Assembly: GCA_023431285.1 (NCBI GenBank)
Contig: JAEYXN010000020.1
Coordinates: 1 to 41,474 of the forward strand
Source of the DNA: Bacteroidota bacterium
Lineage (GTDB): Bacteria; Bacteroidota; Bacteroidia; Cytophagales; Cyclobacteriaceae
DNA: 41,474 nt
Direction: 5' to 3'
The number at the start of each line of letters is the position of its first letter. The first letter of the stretch is position 1. The notes below the pieces were generated by a model, which was not told the origin of the DNA, did no database searches, and saw only the letters and a list, made by a program, of their open reading frames with translations. This document shows positions 16,753-25,632 of this stretch, in pieces. A program made the translations under genes and the position numbers.

Positions 16753-17243
16753 TCAGTACGCCAGCAACAGAAGAAACAGACTTTGAAGTACGGTCTACTC
16801 TTCAGTCTGATCCAGTTAAGAAACGCGATTGGTCCTGGAACCTGCGCTTCGTATTTGCGGGAATAATTTTCGGGATCATCCTGATAAAATCAGAAGTCGC
16901 CTCGTGGTTCAGGATACAGGAGATGTTTCGCTTTCAGTCGTTCCATATGTACGGAGTGATTGGCTCTGCAGTGGTAACGGGGATGATATCCGTTTTTATT
17001 ATCAGGAAATTTAATTTGAAAACAATAGATGGTGACCCGGTACAGATTCAGTCAAAACCATTCCACAAGGGAAACATCATCGGGGGGTTGCTCTTTGGTG
17101 CGGGGTGGGCGTTGACCGGGGCATGCCCCGGTCCGTTGTTTGCCCTTATTGGTTCAGGGGCACTGATAGTTCTGGTCGCCCTCTTCAGCGCGATTGCCGG
17201 TACATGGGTGTATGGCGCCGTGCAGAATCGACTGCCGCACTAG
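16749..17243 (+). CDS. YeeE/YedE-type transporter, C-terminal half protein (DUF6691-like)
   Basis: This 164-aa protein has four predicted membrane spans after a hydrophilic N-terminus of about 30 residues. The motif GLLFGAGWALTGACPGP carries the conserved cysteine that pairs functionally with GGCTSGH of the other half. ATG 16749 overlaps the preceding stop by 4 bp, so stoichiometric synthesis is expected. It is the last gene of the three-gene operon. No rhodanese, persulfide dioxygenase or repressor gene is adjacent, unlike in many such loci. Confidence 0.87.
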   Translation: MISTPATEETDFEVRSTLQSDPVKKRDWSWNLRFVFAGIIFGIILIKSEVASWFRIQEMFRFQSFHMYGVIGSAVVTGMISVFIIRKFNLKTIDGDPVQIQSKPFHKGNIIGGLLFGAGWALTGACPGPLFALIGSGALIVLVALFSAIAGTWVYGAVQNRLPH

Positions 17244-17277
17244 GGATATCCCTGAAGCTGTGTATTCGCTTAGTAGT

Positions 17278-17565
17278 CTAAGCACCCTTCCAGGTTTCTA
17301 TTTGTGACTTAAGGGCGTCAGCAGCACGGGATGCAGCCTCTTCAAAAGTCCTTGCCTGTTTAACTGCAAAAAGGTCGTTGCCAGGAATCGCGAGCTTTAT
17401 GTCGCAGATCTTATTCTCTTTTGTGTCAGACTTATCAAGCTTCAGGTTAACGTTCGCATCCTGAATGCGATCACTGAACTTTCCGAGCTTCTCTACCTTT
17501 TCTGTTACATAATCAATTAGTTTCTGATCTGCTTTGAAATCCGGACTTTGAATAATGATCTTCAT
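17278..17565 (-). CDS. hpf: Ribosome hibernation promoting factor (short HPF/RaiA type)
   Basis: This 95-aa protein matches the short HPF/YfiA fold: MKIIIQSPDFKADQKLIDYVTEKVEKLGKF, then strands carrying VNLKLDKSDTKENKICDIKLAIPGNDLFA, and the helix FEEAASRAADALKSQIETWKG. It binds the 30S decoding region in stationary phase and promotes ribosome dimerisation or silencing. There is no C-terminal dimerisation extension, so it is the short form. It converges with the YedE-type operon (34 bp between) and has its own promoter-like element upstream. Confidence 0.93.
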   Translation of the reverse strand: MKIIIQSPDFKADQKLIDYVTEKVEKLGKFSDRIQDANVNLKLDKSDTKENKICDIKLAIPGNDLFAVKQARTFEEAASRAADALKSQIETWKGA

Positions 17566-17587
17566 TTATATGTTTTGTTTATAGTTC

Positions 17588-17622
17588 CAAATTTAAAGAA
17601 GTTGTTCGCTCATTCCTGCAAA
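17588..17622 (-). promoter_or_regulatory. Bacteroidota-type promoter of hpf
   Basis: On the minus strand TTTG (17622-17619) is followed after 23 bp by TAAATTTG (17595-17588), an exact TAnnTTTG -7 box. It is 23 bp upstream of the hpf ATG. The -33 spacing is a few bases longer than the optimum. Confidence 0.45.
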
Positions 17623-17658
17623 CAGCCCAATTGTGCAAATATCACATTGTTAATTGAA

Positions 17659-18738
17659 TTAATGAAGGAGACGTTCCAGCTTTTGCTGATTCAGGATCTT
17701 GATGCCGTCTTCCCGTATTTCGATTAAACCCTCCTCCTTGAAATCCGCCAGCGTGCGGTTCAATGACTCAGTGGCCGTCCCCACGATGCTTGAAAGATCC
17801 TTCCTGCACATATTGATGCTTCCGGAATTATGTAGGGTTTTCATGAGGGCTTGCAACTTCAGCAATACGCCTGCAACACGTTGGCGCACCGACTGGTAGG
17901 CGAGGTCGATTAACCTGTCTTCAGCATCGGCGAGTTTCCCTGCAATAATCTTCATGAACTTCCTTGCAAGGTCTTTACTGGTATAAACCAACTGAAGAAA
18001 CTCCGTTCGGGGAATGGTGATGACCTCCGCTTCCTCCATCACTTCAGCATTCTCATGGTGTGCCTGCTCTTCCAGAACCGCGGCAAAACCAAAGAACTCT
18101 TTTCCTCCATGAATGCCTGTGATCAGTTCTTTACCATCATAATTGACTTTGTATGTTTTTACCTCCCCTTTCTGCAGAAAGTATATTTCCGTTGGCGTCT
18201 GTGCTTCAACATAGACAAACTCCTTTTTTTTGAAAATACGTTTCGCTTTACTGGTAAGAAGCTTCTCTATCGCTTTGAGCTCTTTGGCATCCGTGAACAA
18301 GGTGTTATAGCTGAAGTCGCTGGTGTTATAATGATTTTTTAATGAGTCACTTTTCTTCAACCGCGTTTCGATCATTTTAAGAAGATCTGTGGCGTCGAAA
18401 GGTTTTGTCAGGTAATCATCCGCACCAAGATTCATTCCCTCACGGACTTCATTTTTGTCTGCGCGGGCTGTCAGAAATACAAAGGGAATATTTGCAGTTG
18501 ATGGATCCTGATGAAGAATGTGCAACACTCCAAACCCGTCAAGTTCCGGCATCATGATGTCGCAAAGGATGAGATCGGGTTTAGTCTCCTGTGCCAGAGA
18601 GACACCGTGCCTCCCGTTGTGCGCACAGATTACTTCATATTGCGCAAGCTGTAAGATACTGGCTATGTTTTCGGACATCTCCCGGTTGTCTTCAATCACG
18701 AGGATGCGCTGGGTGGAAGTTGTTTGCTCATGGACCAT
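17659..18738 (-). CDS. Response regulator with receiver and Crp/Fnr-type cNMP-binding and HTH domains
   Basis: This protein is 359 aa from ATG 18738. Residues 10-125 form an intact receiver (EDN acidic pair, D in LILCDIMMPELDG, T in LTARAD, K in YLTKPF). Residues about 145-270 form a cyclic-nucleotide-type beta barrel (KKKEFVYVEAQTPTEIYFLQKGEVKTYK, GGKEFFGFAAVLE), and the C-terminal 80 residues form a Crp/Fnr winged helix with ATESLNRTLADFKEEGLIEI as the recognition region. There is no Fe-S cysteine cluster. The fusion links phosphorylation to Crp-like DNA binding and is known in Cytophagales relatives. A cognate kinase is not adjacent. A longer form starting upstream would add only non-conserved residues. 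Confidence 0.9.
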   Translation of the reverse strand: MVHEQTTSTQRILVIEDNREMSENIASILQLAQYEVICAHNGRHGVSLAQETKPDLILCDIMMPELDGFGVLHILHQDPSTANIPFVFLTARADKNEVREGMNLGADDYLTKPFDATDLLKMIETRLKKSDSLKNHYNTSDFSYNTLFTDAKELKAIEKLLTSKAKRIFKKKEFVYVEAQTPTEIYFLQKGEVKTYKVNYDGKELITGIHGGKEFFGFAAVLEEQAHHENAEVMEEAEVITIPRTEFLQLVYTSKDLARKFMKIIAGKLADAEDRLIDLAYQSVRQRVAGVLLKLQALMKTLHNSGSINMCRKDLSSIVGTATESLNRTLADFKEEGLIEIREDGIKILNQQKLERLLH

Positions 18739-18835
18739 CTTTGCTCGTCTTTGGGTGTGGAACTGATGGCAAAATACGCGGGCAACCGGTCGATATTTAT
18801 GAAATACCTCAATTGGCATCCTGACGTTTATCAGT

Positions 18836-18864
18836 AAAAAAAAAGCGGAAATGATATTTCCGCT
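18836..18864 (-). terminator. Rho-independent terminator (minus strand)
   Basis: A perfect 9-bp stem AGCGGAAAT/ATTTCCGCT with a 3-nt loop is followed on the minus strand by a run of eight to nine T (complement of the A-run 18836-18844). It starts 3 bp after the stop of the small frame 18867-19055. Confidence 0.9.
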
Positions 18865-18866
18865 CT

Positions 18867-19055
18867 TTAGAGTGCCGGTACTATCCATCCTTCTGCGTAT
18901 AGCTCGTGCACTGATTCTTTGCGCTGACCTTTCCGGATAAGGCTTCCGTTTGTATGCTGTGATGTAGAGAAAAGGTGTTCATCTAACGACCTTCTTTGTT
19001 GTGCCTTATTCGAGAAGCTTGCGCTGTATGATGTAAAAATATAAGGCGTACTCAC
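18867..19055 (-). CDS. Small 62-aa protein of unknown function
   Basis: ATG 19055 opens a frame of 62 codons ending TAA 18867-18869, three bases before a perfect terminator on the same strand. Another strong terminator (19149-19186) closes the upstream transcript, so the space between the two is its own transcription unit; that placement is the main argument for coding. The C-terminal half reads RKGQRKESVHELYAEGWIVPAL, well-formed and charged. I recognise no family. There is no signal peptide or membrane segment. It could instead be a small RNA ending at the same terminator. Confidence 0.45.
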   Translation of the reverse strand: MSTPYIFTSYSASFSNKAQQRRSLDEHLFSTSQHTNGSLIRKGQRKESVHELYAEGWIVPAL

Positions 19056-19148
19056 CGCTGTGCATGACCGTTGTCATATTTCTGAAGGATTCACGTCACT
19101 ATCCCGATATTCATCAAAAGAATACAATGTCTCTCCCTGTGATAGGTT

Positions 19149-19186
19149 AAAAAAAGAAAGTCCGGCCTGGGACACAGGCCGGACTT
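19149..19186 (-). terminator. Strong Rho-independent terminator downstream of the trehalose synthase gene
   Basis: A perfect 12-bp stem AAGTCCGGCCTG/CAGGCCGGACTT with a 5-nt loop is followed on the minus strand by TTTCTTTTTTT. It terminates the transcript carrying the trehalose synthase gene and the short frame 19250-19309. Confidence 0.93.
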
Positions 19187-19249
19187 AAAATCCTCATGAA
19201 TTTTATCGCTGTCTCTAAAATCTTCCGAGGTTCAACAACCTAAAACCCA

Positions 19250-19309
19250 TCACACACTCGAAAGGTTAAGATGACAGTTGATTGATAAAACTTCTTGTGG
19301 ACTAGACAT
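19250..19309 (-). CDS. Candidate 19-aa leader/small peptide with near-perfect Shine-Dalgarno
   Basis: ATG 19309 is preceded by AAAGGAGGTACC, a textbook Shine-Dalgarno at the correct distance, which is rare in this window. The frame encodes MSSPQEVLSINCHLNLSSV and stops at 19250-19252, upstream of the strong terminator at 19149-19186. It lies about 150 bp downstream of the trehalose synthase stop on the same strand. Nothing is known of it; it could be a small peptide, or the SD match could be chance. Confidence 0.35.
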   Translation of the reverse strand: MSSPQEVLSINCHLNLSSV

Positions 19310-19457
19310 GGTACCTCCTTTCTTTAAGTGAAACATAAGCAGCAGCTTCCGTTCACTCATTATGAATCCCTGCATGCTACCGATAACACCCGCTATCAGG
19401 ATGTCCAACGCTCCGGACGCAAAAAACGTTTGACGATCGGAATATTTTTTTCCACTA

Positions 19458-22400
19458 TCAGATTTCGTCGTCCGTCTTCCCTTGCGAAGCCATCTCAGTA
19501 ACATCCTTCATCACCTCTTTAATGCCGCGTAGGGGTATAGTTACCCAGTCAATACGGTTGTTGAGTTCATAGTTGAGCTCATAGATAGACTTCTCCAACA
19601 GGAATGTGGTCATCAGGATTTCCATGTCCTCTGTATTCGGGGGGATAAACGGCTGCCCACTCACGGTATCCATATACGCCGACATAAAGAACCCGCTCAT
19701 ATAATGATACCACTGATCAACGAAAGGGATCAATTTCGCATAATCCTCTTTTCGGATCTGGTTGTCAAGATATAAACTTCCGTAAGCAGCGTAATGGAAC
19801 GAACGTATCATACCAGCAACATCGCGTAGCGGAGACCGCTTCAGACGTCGTTCACTCAGTGTTCTTGCCGGCTCCCCTTCGAAATCCGTAATGATGAAAT
19901 CCTTTCCATTATAAAGAACCTGTCCAAGGTGATAGTCTCCATGAATCCGAATTTTAACAACGTCTATCTTATGATGATAGATTCGTTTAAAGACGTTGAG
20001 GATCTGGTCGCGCATTTCCAATACATCAGACGCCTCTCTGCGAACGTCTTCCGGAAGTTTGCGCAGAGTGCGAGCAAGATTTTCGAATGTACTCCGTACC
20101 AGGCTTTGAAGTCCCGAGTAGAGGGACCGTTGGTAGTGCAGTGAATATGGTTCCGGCCGAAACTCAGGGTCTTCCGTACTGGATGAAAGCAAACTATGCA
20201 TCTCGCCCGTTCTTACCCCAAGAAGAAAGGCCTGTTCTGCGACGGCGCCCTCAAGAAGCAATTTCATGTCTGCGGGCATTGCCTCATACTCCAGCGGCTT
20301 CGTCAGAGAGCCGTATGTCGGAGATGAAGGAGATGTGACCTCAGGTTTTGATAGAATCTCTTCGTTGAACGCGTCAAGGCGCTGCAGCATATATGTCCAT
20401 GCGTCGCTGGAAGCTTCAACAAGCTCTTGTAGTAATCCCAGTACCATCGTCCCCTGTTCGAAACGCCACTCAATGGCGCCCGCGAACGCAGGTACATTGT
20501 GAAACCTTTTTCCACTGAGGAACTGCGTGATCTCAAGATCCGGATTAACAGCCGTATCTACTTTCCTGAAGAGTTTCAAAAAGAACTTGCCGTCGTACGT
20601 GAGGGAAGTATTGCTTTGCTCCGCCGACATAATCCTGGGCTTTAACTTTTCCTGCTGCGAAACGTGTTGTTTAACAGCATCGGAACTATAGAAGTGAATG
20701 GAAGACTTCTTCAAAGGCTTCTTCACGGTGCGCGCCATCTTGGTAAGCAACGCCTCCTGCAGCTCAACTCCGTATATAGCGTCATAAAGAATTCCTTCTT
20801 CTTCACCGACTTTGAGCCGGGCGATGACGGATTGAGGACAGCTGTCTTTGAGTTTCTGCGCGAACCCGTTAGCGCCAAATGCAACGGGAAGCTGGTATAG
20901 CTCTGGAAGACCGCTTGAGTATCGCACTTCTACGATAAGGATTATAGCCGGTAATCCAGAAGTTTCCAGTGAAGCGTGATGAAGAACCCGCATGTCTTCT
21001 ATGACACGACCCTTCCCACCGAACCAACGCATCTTGCAAAAGTATTCTTCAAGAATCTGCCGTTCCAGACGCTCCAAAACTGGTGGCGTTGTGATGGAAG
21101 CCCACTCATTCAATTCAAGAAGAGGAAGGCTTCTTGTGTCGTCGATATGCATTTTCGTTTTCTCAAGAACAAACCAAAGACAGTCGTGTGCGCCTATCGT
21201 AAAAAAGTATGGCTGTCCTTCTTTCACAGATGGAAATTTGTTCCGGCTGAAAACCTCTACAGGAACGTATCCTTGAAATTGAGCAAGTTCGATCTCTGCA
21301 GGCTGCGTGTAGCGCGAAAGATTTACAATCACCAGCATCGTCTGATCTTCATATGTCCTGGTGAATGACAGGATCTTGGGATTCTCGCTATGGATGAATT
21401 TCATATCCCCACGACTAAGCGCCTTATATTGCTTGCGCTTGTGGATCAGTCGTTTCATCCACCACAGTAACGACGATGTGCTCTGCGACTGGAGATCCAC
21501 ATTCACTGACTCATAATGATACTCCGGGTCAAGGATCACAGGAAGGTATAAGCGGTGCGGGTTTGCTTCTGAGAAGCCCGCATTGCGATCTGAACTCCAC
21601 TGCATGGGTGTACGGACGCCATCACGATCCCCGAGATAATAGTTATCACCCATTCCAATTTCATCACCATAATAGATCACGGGTGTTCCCGGTAATGAGA
21701 ATAGTAGATAATTCAAAAGCTCTATCTTCTTTCGGTTGTTTCCCATCAGCGGTGCCAGCCTGTGCCGGATGCCGAGATTGATTCTTGCTTTAGGATCCTT
21801 TACGTACACCTTATACATGTAATCCCTTTCCTCATCAGTGACCATTTCAAGGGTGAGCTCGTCATGATTACGAAGAAAAATTGCCCACTGACAGGTCTCT
21901 GGTATCGAAGGAGTCTGGTCGAAAATATCTGTGATCGGATAACGATCCTCCGTCTGCAACGCCATGAACATACGCGGCATCACAGGAAAATGATAATTCA
22001 TATGACACTCATCTCCATCACCAAAGTATGCCGCCGAATCTTCGGGCCACATATTGGCTTCCGCGAGCATAAGAGTGCCCGGGTAATTTGTATCAATATG
22101 TTTGCGGACCTTCTTAAGAAACTCATGCGTTTCGGGTAAGTTTTCTCCATTCGTTCCTTCCCGCTCAAACAGATAAGGGACCGCATCCAGCCTGAACCCA
22201 TCGACACCCATCTGGCACCAGAAGTCAAGAATGCGAAAGACCTCTTCCTGAACAAGAGGATTATCATAGTTAAGATCGGGCTGATGATGGAAGAACCGGT
22301 GCCAGTAATACTGTTCCGCAACAGGGTCCCACGTCCAGTTCGATGTTTCGAAATCCTGAAAGATGATTCTCACATCCTTGTATTGTGACGGATCATCAGT

Positions 22401-22814
22401 CCAAACGTAAAAGTTTCTGTATGCAGATCCTTTGGGTGAGGTGCGTGCGCGCTTAAACCATGGATGCTGATCGGAAGTGTGATTGATTACGAGTTCTGTA
22501 ATTACCTTCAAATTTCTGGCGTGCGCCTCTTTGAGCAACTCCTGAAATTCCTCAATGTTTCCGAACGCTGGGTTGATAGAATAATAGTCAGCAATATCAT
22601 AACCGTCGTCCCGCAACGGTGAAGGATAGAAGGGGAGAAGCCATATCGCGGTTACACCGAGATCTTTCAGATAATCAAGCTTTTCAAGAAGTCCCTGAAA
22701 GTCGCCCATACCGTCACCGTTGCTGTCACGAAAGGCTTTGATGTGTAATTCGTAAATCACCGCATCCTTGTACCAATGCAGCTTGTCATCAAGGACAATC
22801 TTTTGCTCACTCAT
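19458..22814 (-). CDS. treS: Trehalose synthase fused to maltokinase (TreS-Mak)
   Basis: This is a 1118-aa fusion. Residues 1-545 are a GH13 trehalose synthase (maltose alpha-D-glucosyltransferase, EC 5.4.99.16) with nucleophile D210 in GVDGFRLDAVPYL, acid/base E252 in LMLAEANMWPE and D318 in FLRNHDELTLEM. Residues about 560-1110 resemble maltokinase (Pep2/Mak, EC 2.7.1.175), with SNTSLTYDGKFFLKLFRK, the catalytic IRIHGDYHLGQVL and FIITDFEGEPAR. The fusion converts trehalose to maltose and phosphorylates it to maltose 1-phosphate, the donor for GlgE alpha-glucan synthesis. No glgE or glgB is adjacent. It acts in the cytoplasm. The start is ATG 22814. Confidence 0.95.
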   Translation of the reverse strand: MSEQKIVLDDKLHWYKDAVIYELHIKAFRDSNGDGMGDFQGLLEKLDYLKDLGVTAIWLLPFYPSPLRDDGYDIADYYSINPAFGNIEEFQELLKEAHARNLKVITELVINHTSDQHPWFKRARTSPKGSAYRNFYVWTDDPSQYKDVRIIFQDFETSNWTWDPVAEQYYWHRFFHHQPDLNYDNPLVQEEVFRILDFWCQMGVDGFRLDAVPYLFEREGTNGENLPETHEFLKKVRKHIDTNYPGTLMLAEANMWPEDSAAYFGDGDECHMNYHFPVMPRMFMALQTEDRYPITDIFDQTPSIPETCQWAIFLRNHDELTLEMVTDEERDYMYKVYVKDPKARINLGIRHRLAPLMGNNRKKIELLNYLLFSLPGTPVIYYGDEIGMGDNYYLGDRDGVRTPMQWSSDRNAGFSEANPHRLYLPVILDPEYHYESVNVDLQSQSTSSLLWWMKRLIHKRKQYKALSRGDMKFIHSENPKILSFTRTYEDQTMLVIVNLSRYTQPAEIELAQFQGYVPVEVFSRNKFPSVKEGQPYFFTIGAHDCLWFVLEKTKMHIDDTRSLPLLELNEWASITTPPVLERLERQILEEYFCKMRWFGGKGRVIEDMRVLHHASLETSGLPAIILIVEVRYSSGLPELYQLPVAFGANGFAQKLKDSCPQSVIARLKVGEEEGILYDAIYGVELQEALLTKMARTVKKPLKKSSIHFYSSDAVKQHVSQQEKLKPRIMSAEQSNTSLTYDGKFFLKLFRKVDTAVNPDLEITQFLSGKRFHNVPAFAGAIEWRFEQGTMVLGLLQELVEASSDAWTYMLQRLDAFNEEILSKPEVTSPSSPTYGSLTKPLEYEAMPADMKLLLEGAVAEQAFLLGVRTGEMHSLLSSSTEDPEFRPEPYSLHYQRSLYSGLQSLVRSTFENLARTLRKLPEDVRREASDVLEMRDQILNVFKRIYHHKIDVVKIRIHGDYHLGQVLYNGKDFIITDFEGEPARTLSERRLKRSPLRDVAGMIRSFHYAAYGSLYLDNQIRKEDYAKLIPFVDQWYHYMSGFFMSAYMDTVSGQPFIPPNTEDMEILMTTFLLEKSIYELNYELNNRIDWVTIPLRGIKEVMKDVTEMASQGKTDDEI

Positions 22815-23227
22815 AATTTTAATTTATTCGCCATCTCTGATGTTCGGAATGGATGTGAAAAAAAGATACCAAGTATATGCCACGACCACAACCAGACAGC
22901 TACTTTGAGGCCCAGGATGCTTTATGGGCGCCCACACACTTCCAAAATTGGCTGCTAAATGTCCCTTAGAAAGGTTATGCCGACAAAAGAGCTAAAGATC
23001 AATGAGTTATCGAAAGCCCTCACTTCATTAAATTATTTATGCTATCGGTTGCATATTTGGCTTCCATTCCTCATCTTCGTATTGTTATGGTCAAAACGAC
23101 TATTAGCAAAAGACTCTTCAGAATTTGATAAAGTGTTAAACGTTTGGGTTTGCAAAAAGCGGCAGGGGGGTGTTAATTCACTTCCCTCCGTTTTTACCAG
23201 CGTATCGATTTTCCCCGGGGCCGAAAA
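22815..23227. other. 413-bp divergent intergenic region between trehalose synthase and xylan operon
   Basis: This AT-rich region must hold both divergent promoters. On the minus strand a TATCTTTT element (complement around 22862-22869) is a near match to the Bacteroidota -7 box for the trehalose synthase gene. I see no RNA gene or strong repeat. A 90-codon plus-strand frame (22959-23231) overlaps the xylanase ATG but has unconvincing composition and was not called. Confidence 0.4.
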
Positions 23228-24442
23228 ATGACATTATTGAGAGCTTCTTTCCGATCAAAACTCCTTCTCTTTCTTATTGCCTTATCCGTTTCCGCTCAAG
23301 CTCAGCTTGCGGAGGACAACTGTAAATTTCTGGGCAATGTTATATCATCATCAATCCCTTCGGATTTTACGCGGTACTGGAACCAGGTAACGCCTGAGAA
23401 CTCCGGGAAATGGGCAAGCGTAGAAGCGACACGCGACGAAATGAAATGGGACGAATTGGATATCGCCTACAATTTCGCGAAAGACAATGGTTATCCTTTC
23501 AAGCAACATACGCTGGTGTGGGGACAGCAACAACCCGCGTGGATATCTGCGCTGCCCACTGATGAACAAAAGGCCGAAGTAGAAGAATGGATCAAAGCGT
23601 ATTGTGAAAGATATCCCGATACTGATTACATCGACGTGGTCAATGAACCGTTGCATGCGGCACCAACCTATGAGGCCGCTCTTGGCGGGCCTGGCGCGAC
23701 AGGCTGGGACTGGGTGATCTGGTCTTTCGAAAAGGCAAGAGAATATTGTCCAAATGCAAAACTCATTCTTAACGATTACAACATCCTGAATAATAACGCC
23801 GCGACACAACAATATCTTCAGATAATCAAGTTACTTCAGGATCGCGGGCTTATTGACGTGATCGGCGAGCAGGGACATTTTCTTGAAACTACACCACTCC
23901 AGACAATCCGCGATAACCTGGATAAGTTTTGGAAGACCGGCCTGCCAGTACAGATCTCTGAATACGATGTTCATATTGCTTCAGACACCGAACAGAAAAG
24001 TACCCTTGAAGCACAGTTCAAAATGTTCTGGACTCACCCTGCCGTGAGCGGAATAACATTCTGGGGTTATCGTCAGGGACAGATATGGAGAGAGAACGCA
24101 TACCTGGTACGAAGTAATAACACAGAGAGATCTTCAATGACCTGGTTGAAATCGTACGTTCCCACCACAACGGTGGACGATTTCTGTACCATTACATCAG
24201 TAGGGCCCGAGGAGAGTTCTGTTTTCTCCGTCTATCCAAACCCCTCTTCAGGTGTGGTCAGAATAGATGTAAAGGGGCGTTCAAGAGATGTTGTGGTGCT
24301 GGATGCTATGGGCAAATCCGTTCAACCTGTACTGCTTGGTGAAACCGCAGAGTCGGTTGAAATCCGTCTTGCTCCCGGTATTTACGTTGTGAAGGTTCGC
24401 GCCGGCATGACAACAGATTCGAAAAAAGTCATCGTTCTTTAG
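23228..24442 (+). CDS. Secreted endo-1,4-beta-xylanase, GH10, with type IX secretion sorting domain
   Basis: This is a 404-aa protein (EC 3.2.1.8). It has a signal peptide of about 25 residues (ending SVSAQAQ), then a GH10 TIM barrel of about 300 residues with substrate-site FKQHTLVWGQQQPAW, acid/base E140 in DYIDVVNEPLH and nucleophile E245 in VQISEYDVH. The 105-residue spacing fits the family. The last 80 residues form a type IX secretion C-terminal domain (VYPNPSSG...IYVVKVRAG...KKVIVL). The enzyme should therefore be exported and surface-attached or released, cutting the xylan backbone. It is the first gene of an operon with uxuA and GH115. It has no carbohydrate-binding module. Confidence 0.95.
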   Translation: MTLLRASFRSKLLLFLIALSVSAQAQLAEDNCKFLGNVISSSIPSDFTRYWNQVTPENSGKWASVEATRDEMKWDELDIAYNFAKDNGYPFKQHTLVWGQQQPAWISALPTDEQKAEVEEWIKAYCERYPDTDYIDVVNEPLHAAPTYEAALGGPGATGWDWVIWSFEKAREYCPNAKLILNDYNILNNNAATQQYLQIIKLLQDRGLIDVIGEQGHFLETTPLQTIRDNLDKFWKTGLPVQISEYDVHIASDTEQKSTLEAQFKMFWTHPAVSGITFWGYRQGQIWRENAYLVRSNNTERSSMTWLKSYVPTTTVDDFCTITSVGPEESSVFSVYPNPSSGVVRIDVKGRSRDVVVLDAMGKSVQPVLLGETAESVEIRLAPGIYVVKVRAGMTTDSKKVIVL

Positions 24443-24465
24443 ACGCAAATCATTCCATGCATTCA

Positions 24466-25620
24466 ATGGAACAAACTATGCGGTGGTACGGTCCTAAGGA
24501 CCCGGTATCTCTCGCTGATATCAGGCAGGCTGGATGTTCCGGCGTTGTCACCGCCCTTCACCATATTCCTGTGGGAGAAATCTGGCCAAAGGAAGAGATC
24601 CTTTTGAGGAGAAATGAGATCAACAAAGCGGGGATGACTTGGACAGTGATTGAAAGTCTTCCCGTCCATGAAGATATTAAGAAGCAACGGGGTGACTATA
24701 AGAAACTTATTGAGAACTATAAGGAGAGCCTTCGAAACGTTGCAGCTTGTGGACTTAAAGTTGTTACATACAACTTTATGCCCGTACTGGATTGGCTTAG
24801 AACAGACATCACCTTCACCCTTCCCAATGGTGCAAAGGCACTGAGATTTGAGCGTTCCGCTTTCATCGCATTTGATCTTTTCCTGTTGAAGAGACCTGGG
24901 GCAGAGAAAGACTACGTCCCTGCCGATGTGGAAAAAGCATCCCGCCAATTCGAAAGCATGTCCGATGCAGAGAAAGAGAAACTCTTCCGCAATGCTCTCC
25001 TCGGTCTGCCAGGAAGTGATATTCCTTTTACTCCTGAGGAAGTTCTGTCCGCGCTTGACGAATACAGCGAAGTCACTCCCGGAAGATTAAAAGAAAATTT
25101 GTTCTACTTTGTGGGACAAGTTGCGCCGATAGCCGAAGAGTTGGGCCTGCAGATGGCGATTCATCCGGATGATCCGCCATATCCCGTACTTGGCCTTCCG
25201 CGTGTGGTAAGTAACGCCGGAGATCTGCGCGAATTACTGGCAGCGGTTCCATCCGCAGCGAACGGATTGTGCTTCTGCACGGGATCACTCGGTGCAAGAC
25301 CTGATAATGATATCCCGTCCATGCTACAGGAGTTTGGAAGCCGCGTTTATTTCCTCCACCTCAGAAACACCAGTCGTGATGCCGAAGGCAATTTCTTTGA
25401 AGCAGACCATCTGACCGGAGATACAGACATGTATGAAGTTGTGACCAGGATCGTTGACCTTATGCGACGCGAGAACAGGTCCATCCCAATGCGGCCGGAT
25501 CATGGTCACCAAATGCTGGATGATCTTGGAAAGACGACTTATCCTGGCTACTCCGCCATCGGTAGACTCAAAGGCCTTGCGGAATTGCGCGGTCTTGAAC
25601 TTGGCATAGCCAGGTCTTGA
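24466..25620 (+). CDS. uxuA: Mannonate dehydratase
   Basis: This protein is about 384 aa from ATG 24466 (MEQTMRWYGPKDPVSLADIRQAG, the standard family start); ATG 24457 is possible. UxuA (EC 4.2.1.8) dehydrates D-mannonate to 2-keto-3-deoxygluconate in the glucuronate pathway. Family landmarks are GVVTALHHIPVGEIWP, VIESLPVHEDIKK, YNFMPVLDWLRTD, MAIHPDDPPYPVLGLPRVVS, FCTGSLGARPDND, HLRNTSRD and the C-terminal MRPDHGHQMLDD. It lies 23 bp after the xylanase stop and 12 bp before the GH115 gene, so it is the intracellular step of a glucuronoxylan operon. Uronate isomerase (UxaC) and mannonate oxidoreductase (UxuB) are not in the window. Confidence 0.95.
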   Translation: MEQTMRWYGPKDPVSLADIRQAGCSGVVTALHHIPVGEIWPKEEILLRRNEINKAGMTWTVIESLPVHEDIKKQRGDYKKLIENYKESLRNVAACGLKVVTYNFMPVLDWLRTDITFTLPNGAKALRFERSAFIAFDLFLLKRPGAEKDYVPADVEKASRQFESMSDAEKEKLFRNALLGLPGSDIPFTPEEVLSALDEYSEVTPGRLKENLFYFVGQVAPIAEELGLQMAIHPDDPPYPVLGLPRVVSNAGDLRELLAAVPSAANGLCFCTGSLGARPDNDIPSMLQEFGSRVYFLHLRNTSRDAEGNFFEADHLTGDTDMYEVVTRIVDLMRRENRSIPMRPDHGHQMLDDLGKTTYPGYSAIGRLKGLAELRGLELGIARS

Positions 25621-25632
25621 TAAAAGAATAAT

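Noticed and set aside
22959..23231. 90-codon plus-strand frame overlapping the xylanase start
   Set aside because: Composition is not protein-like, no motif or ribosome binding site is seen, and it lies in the divergent promoter region.
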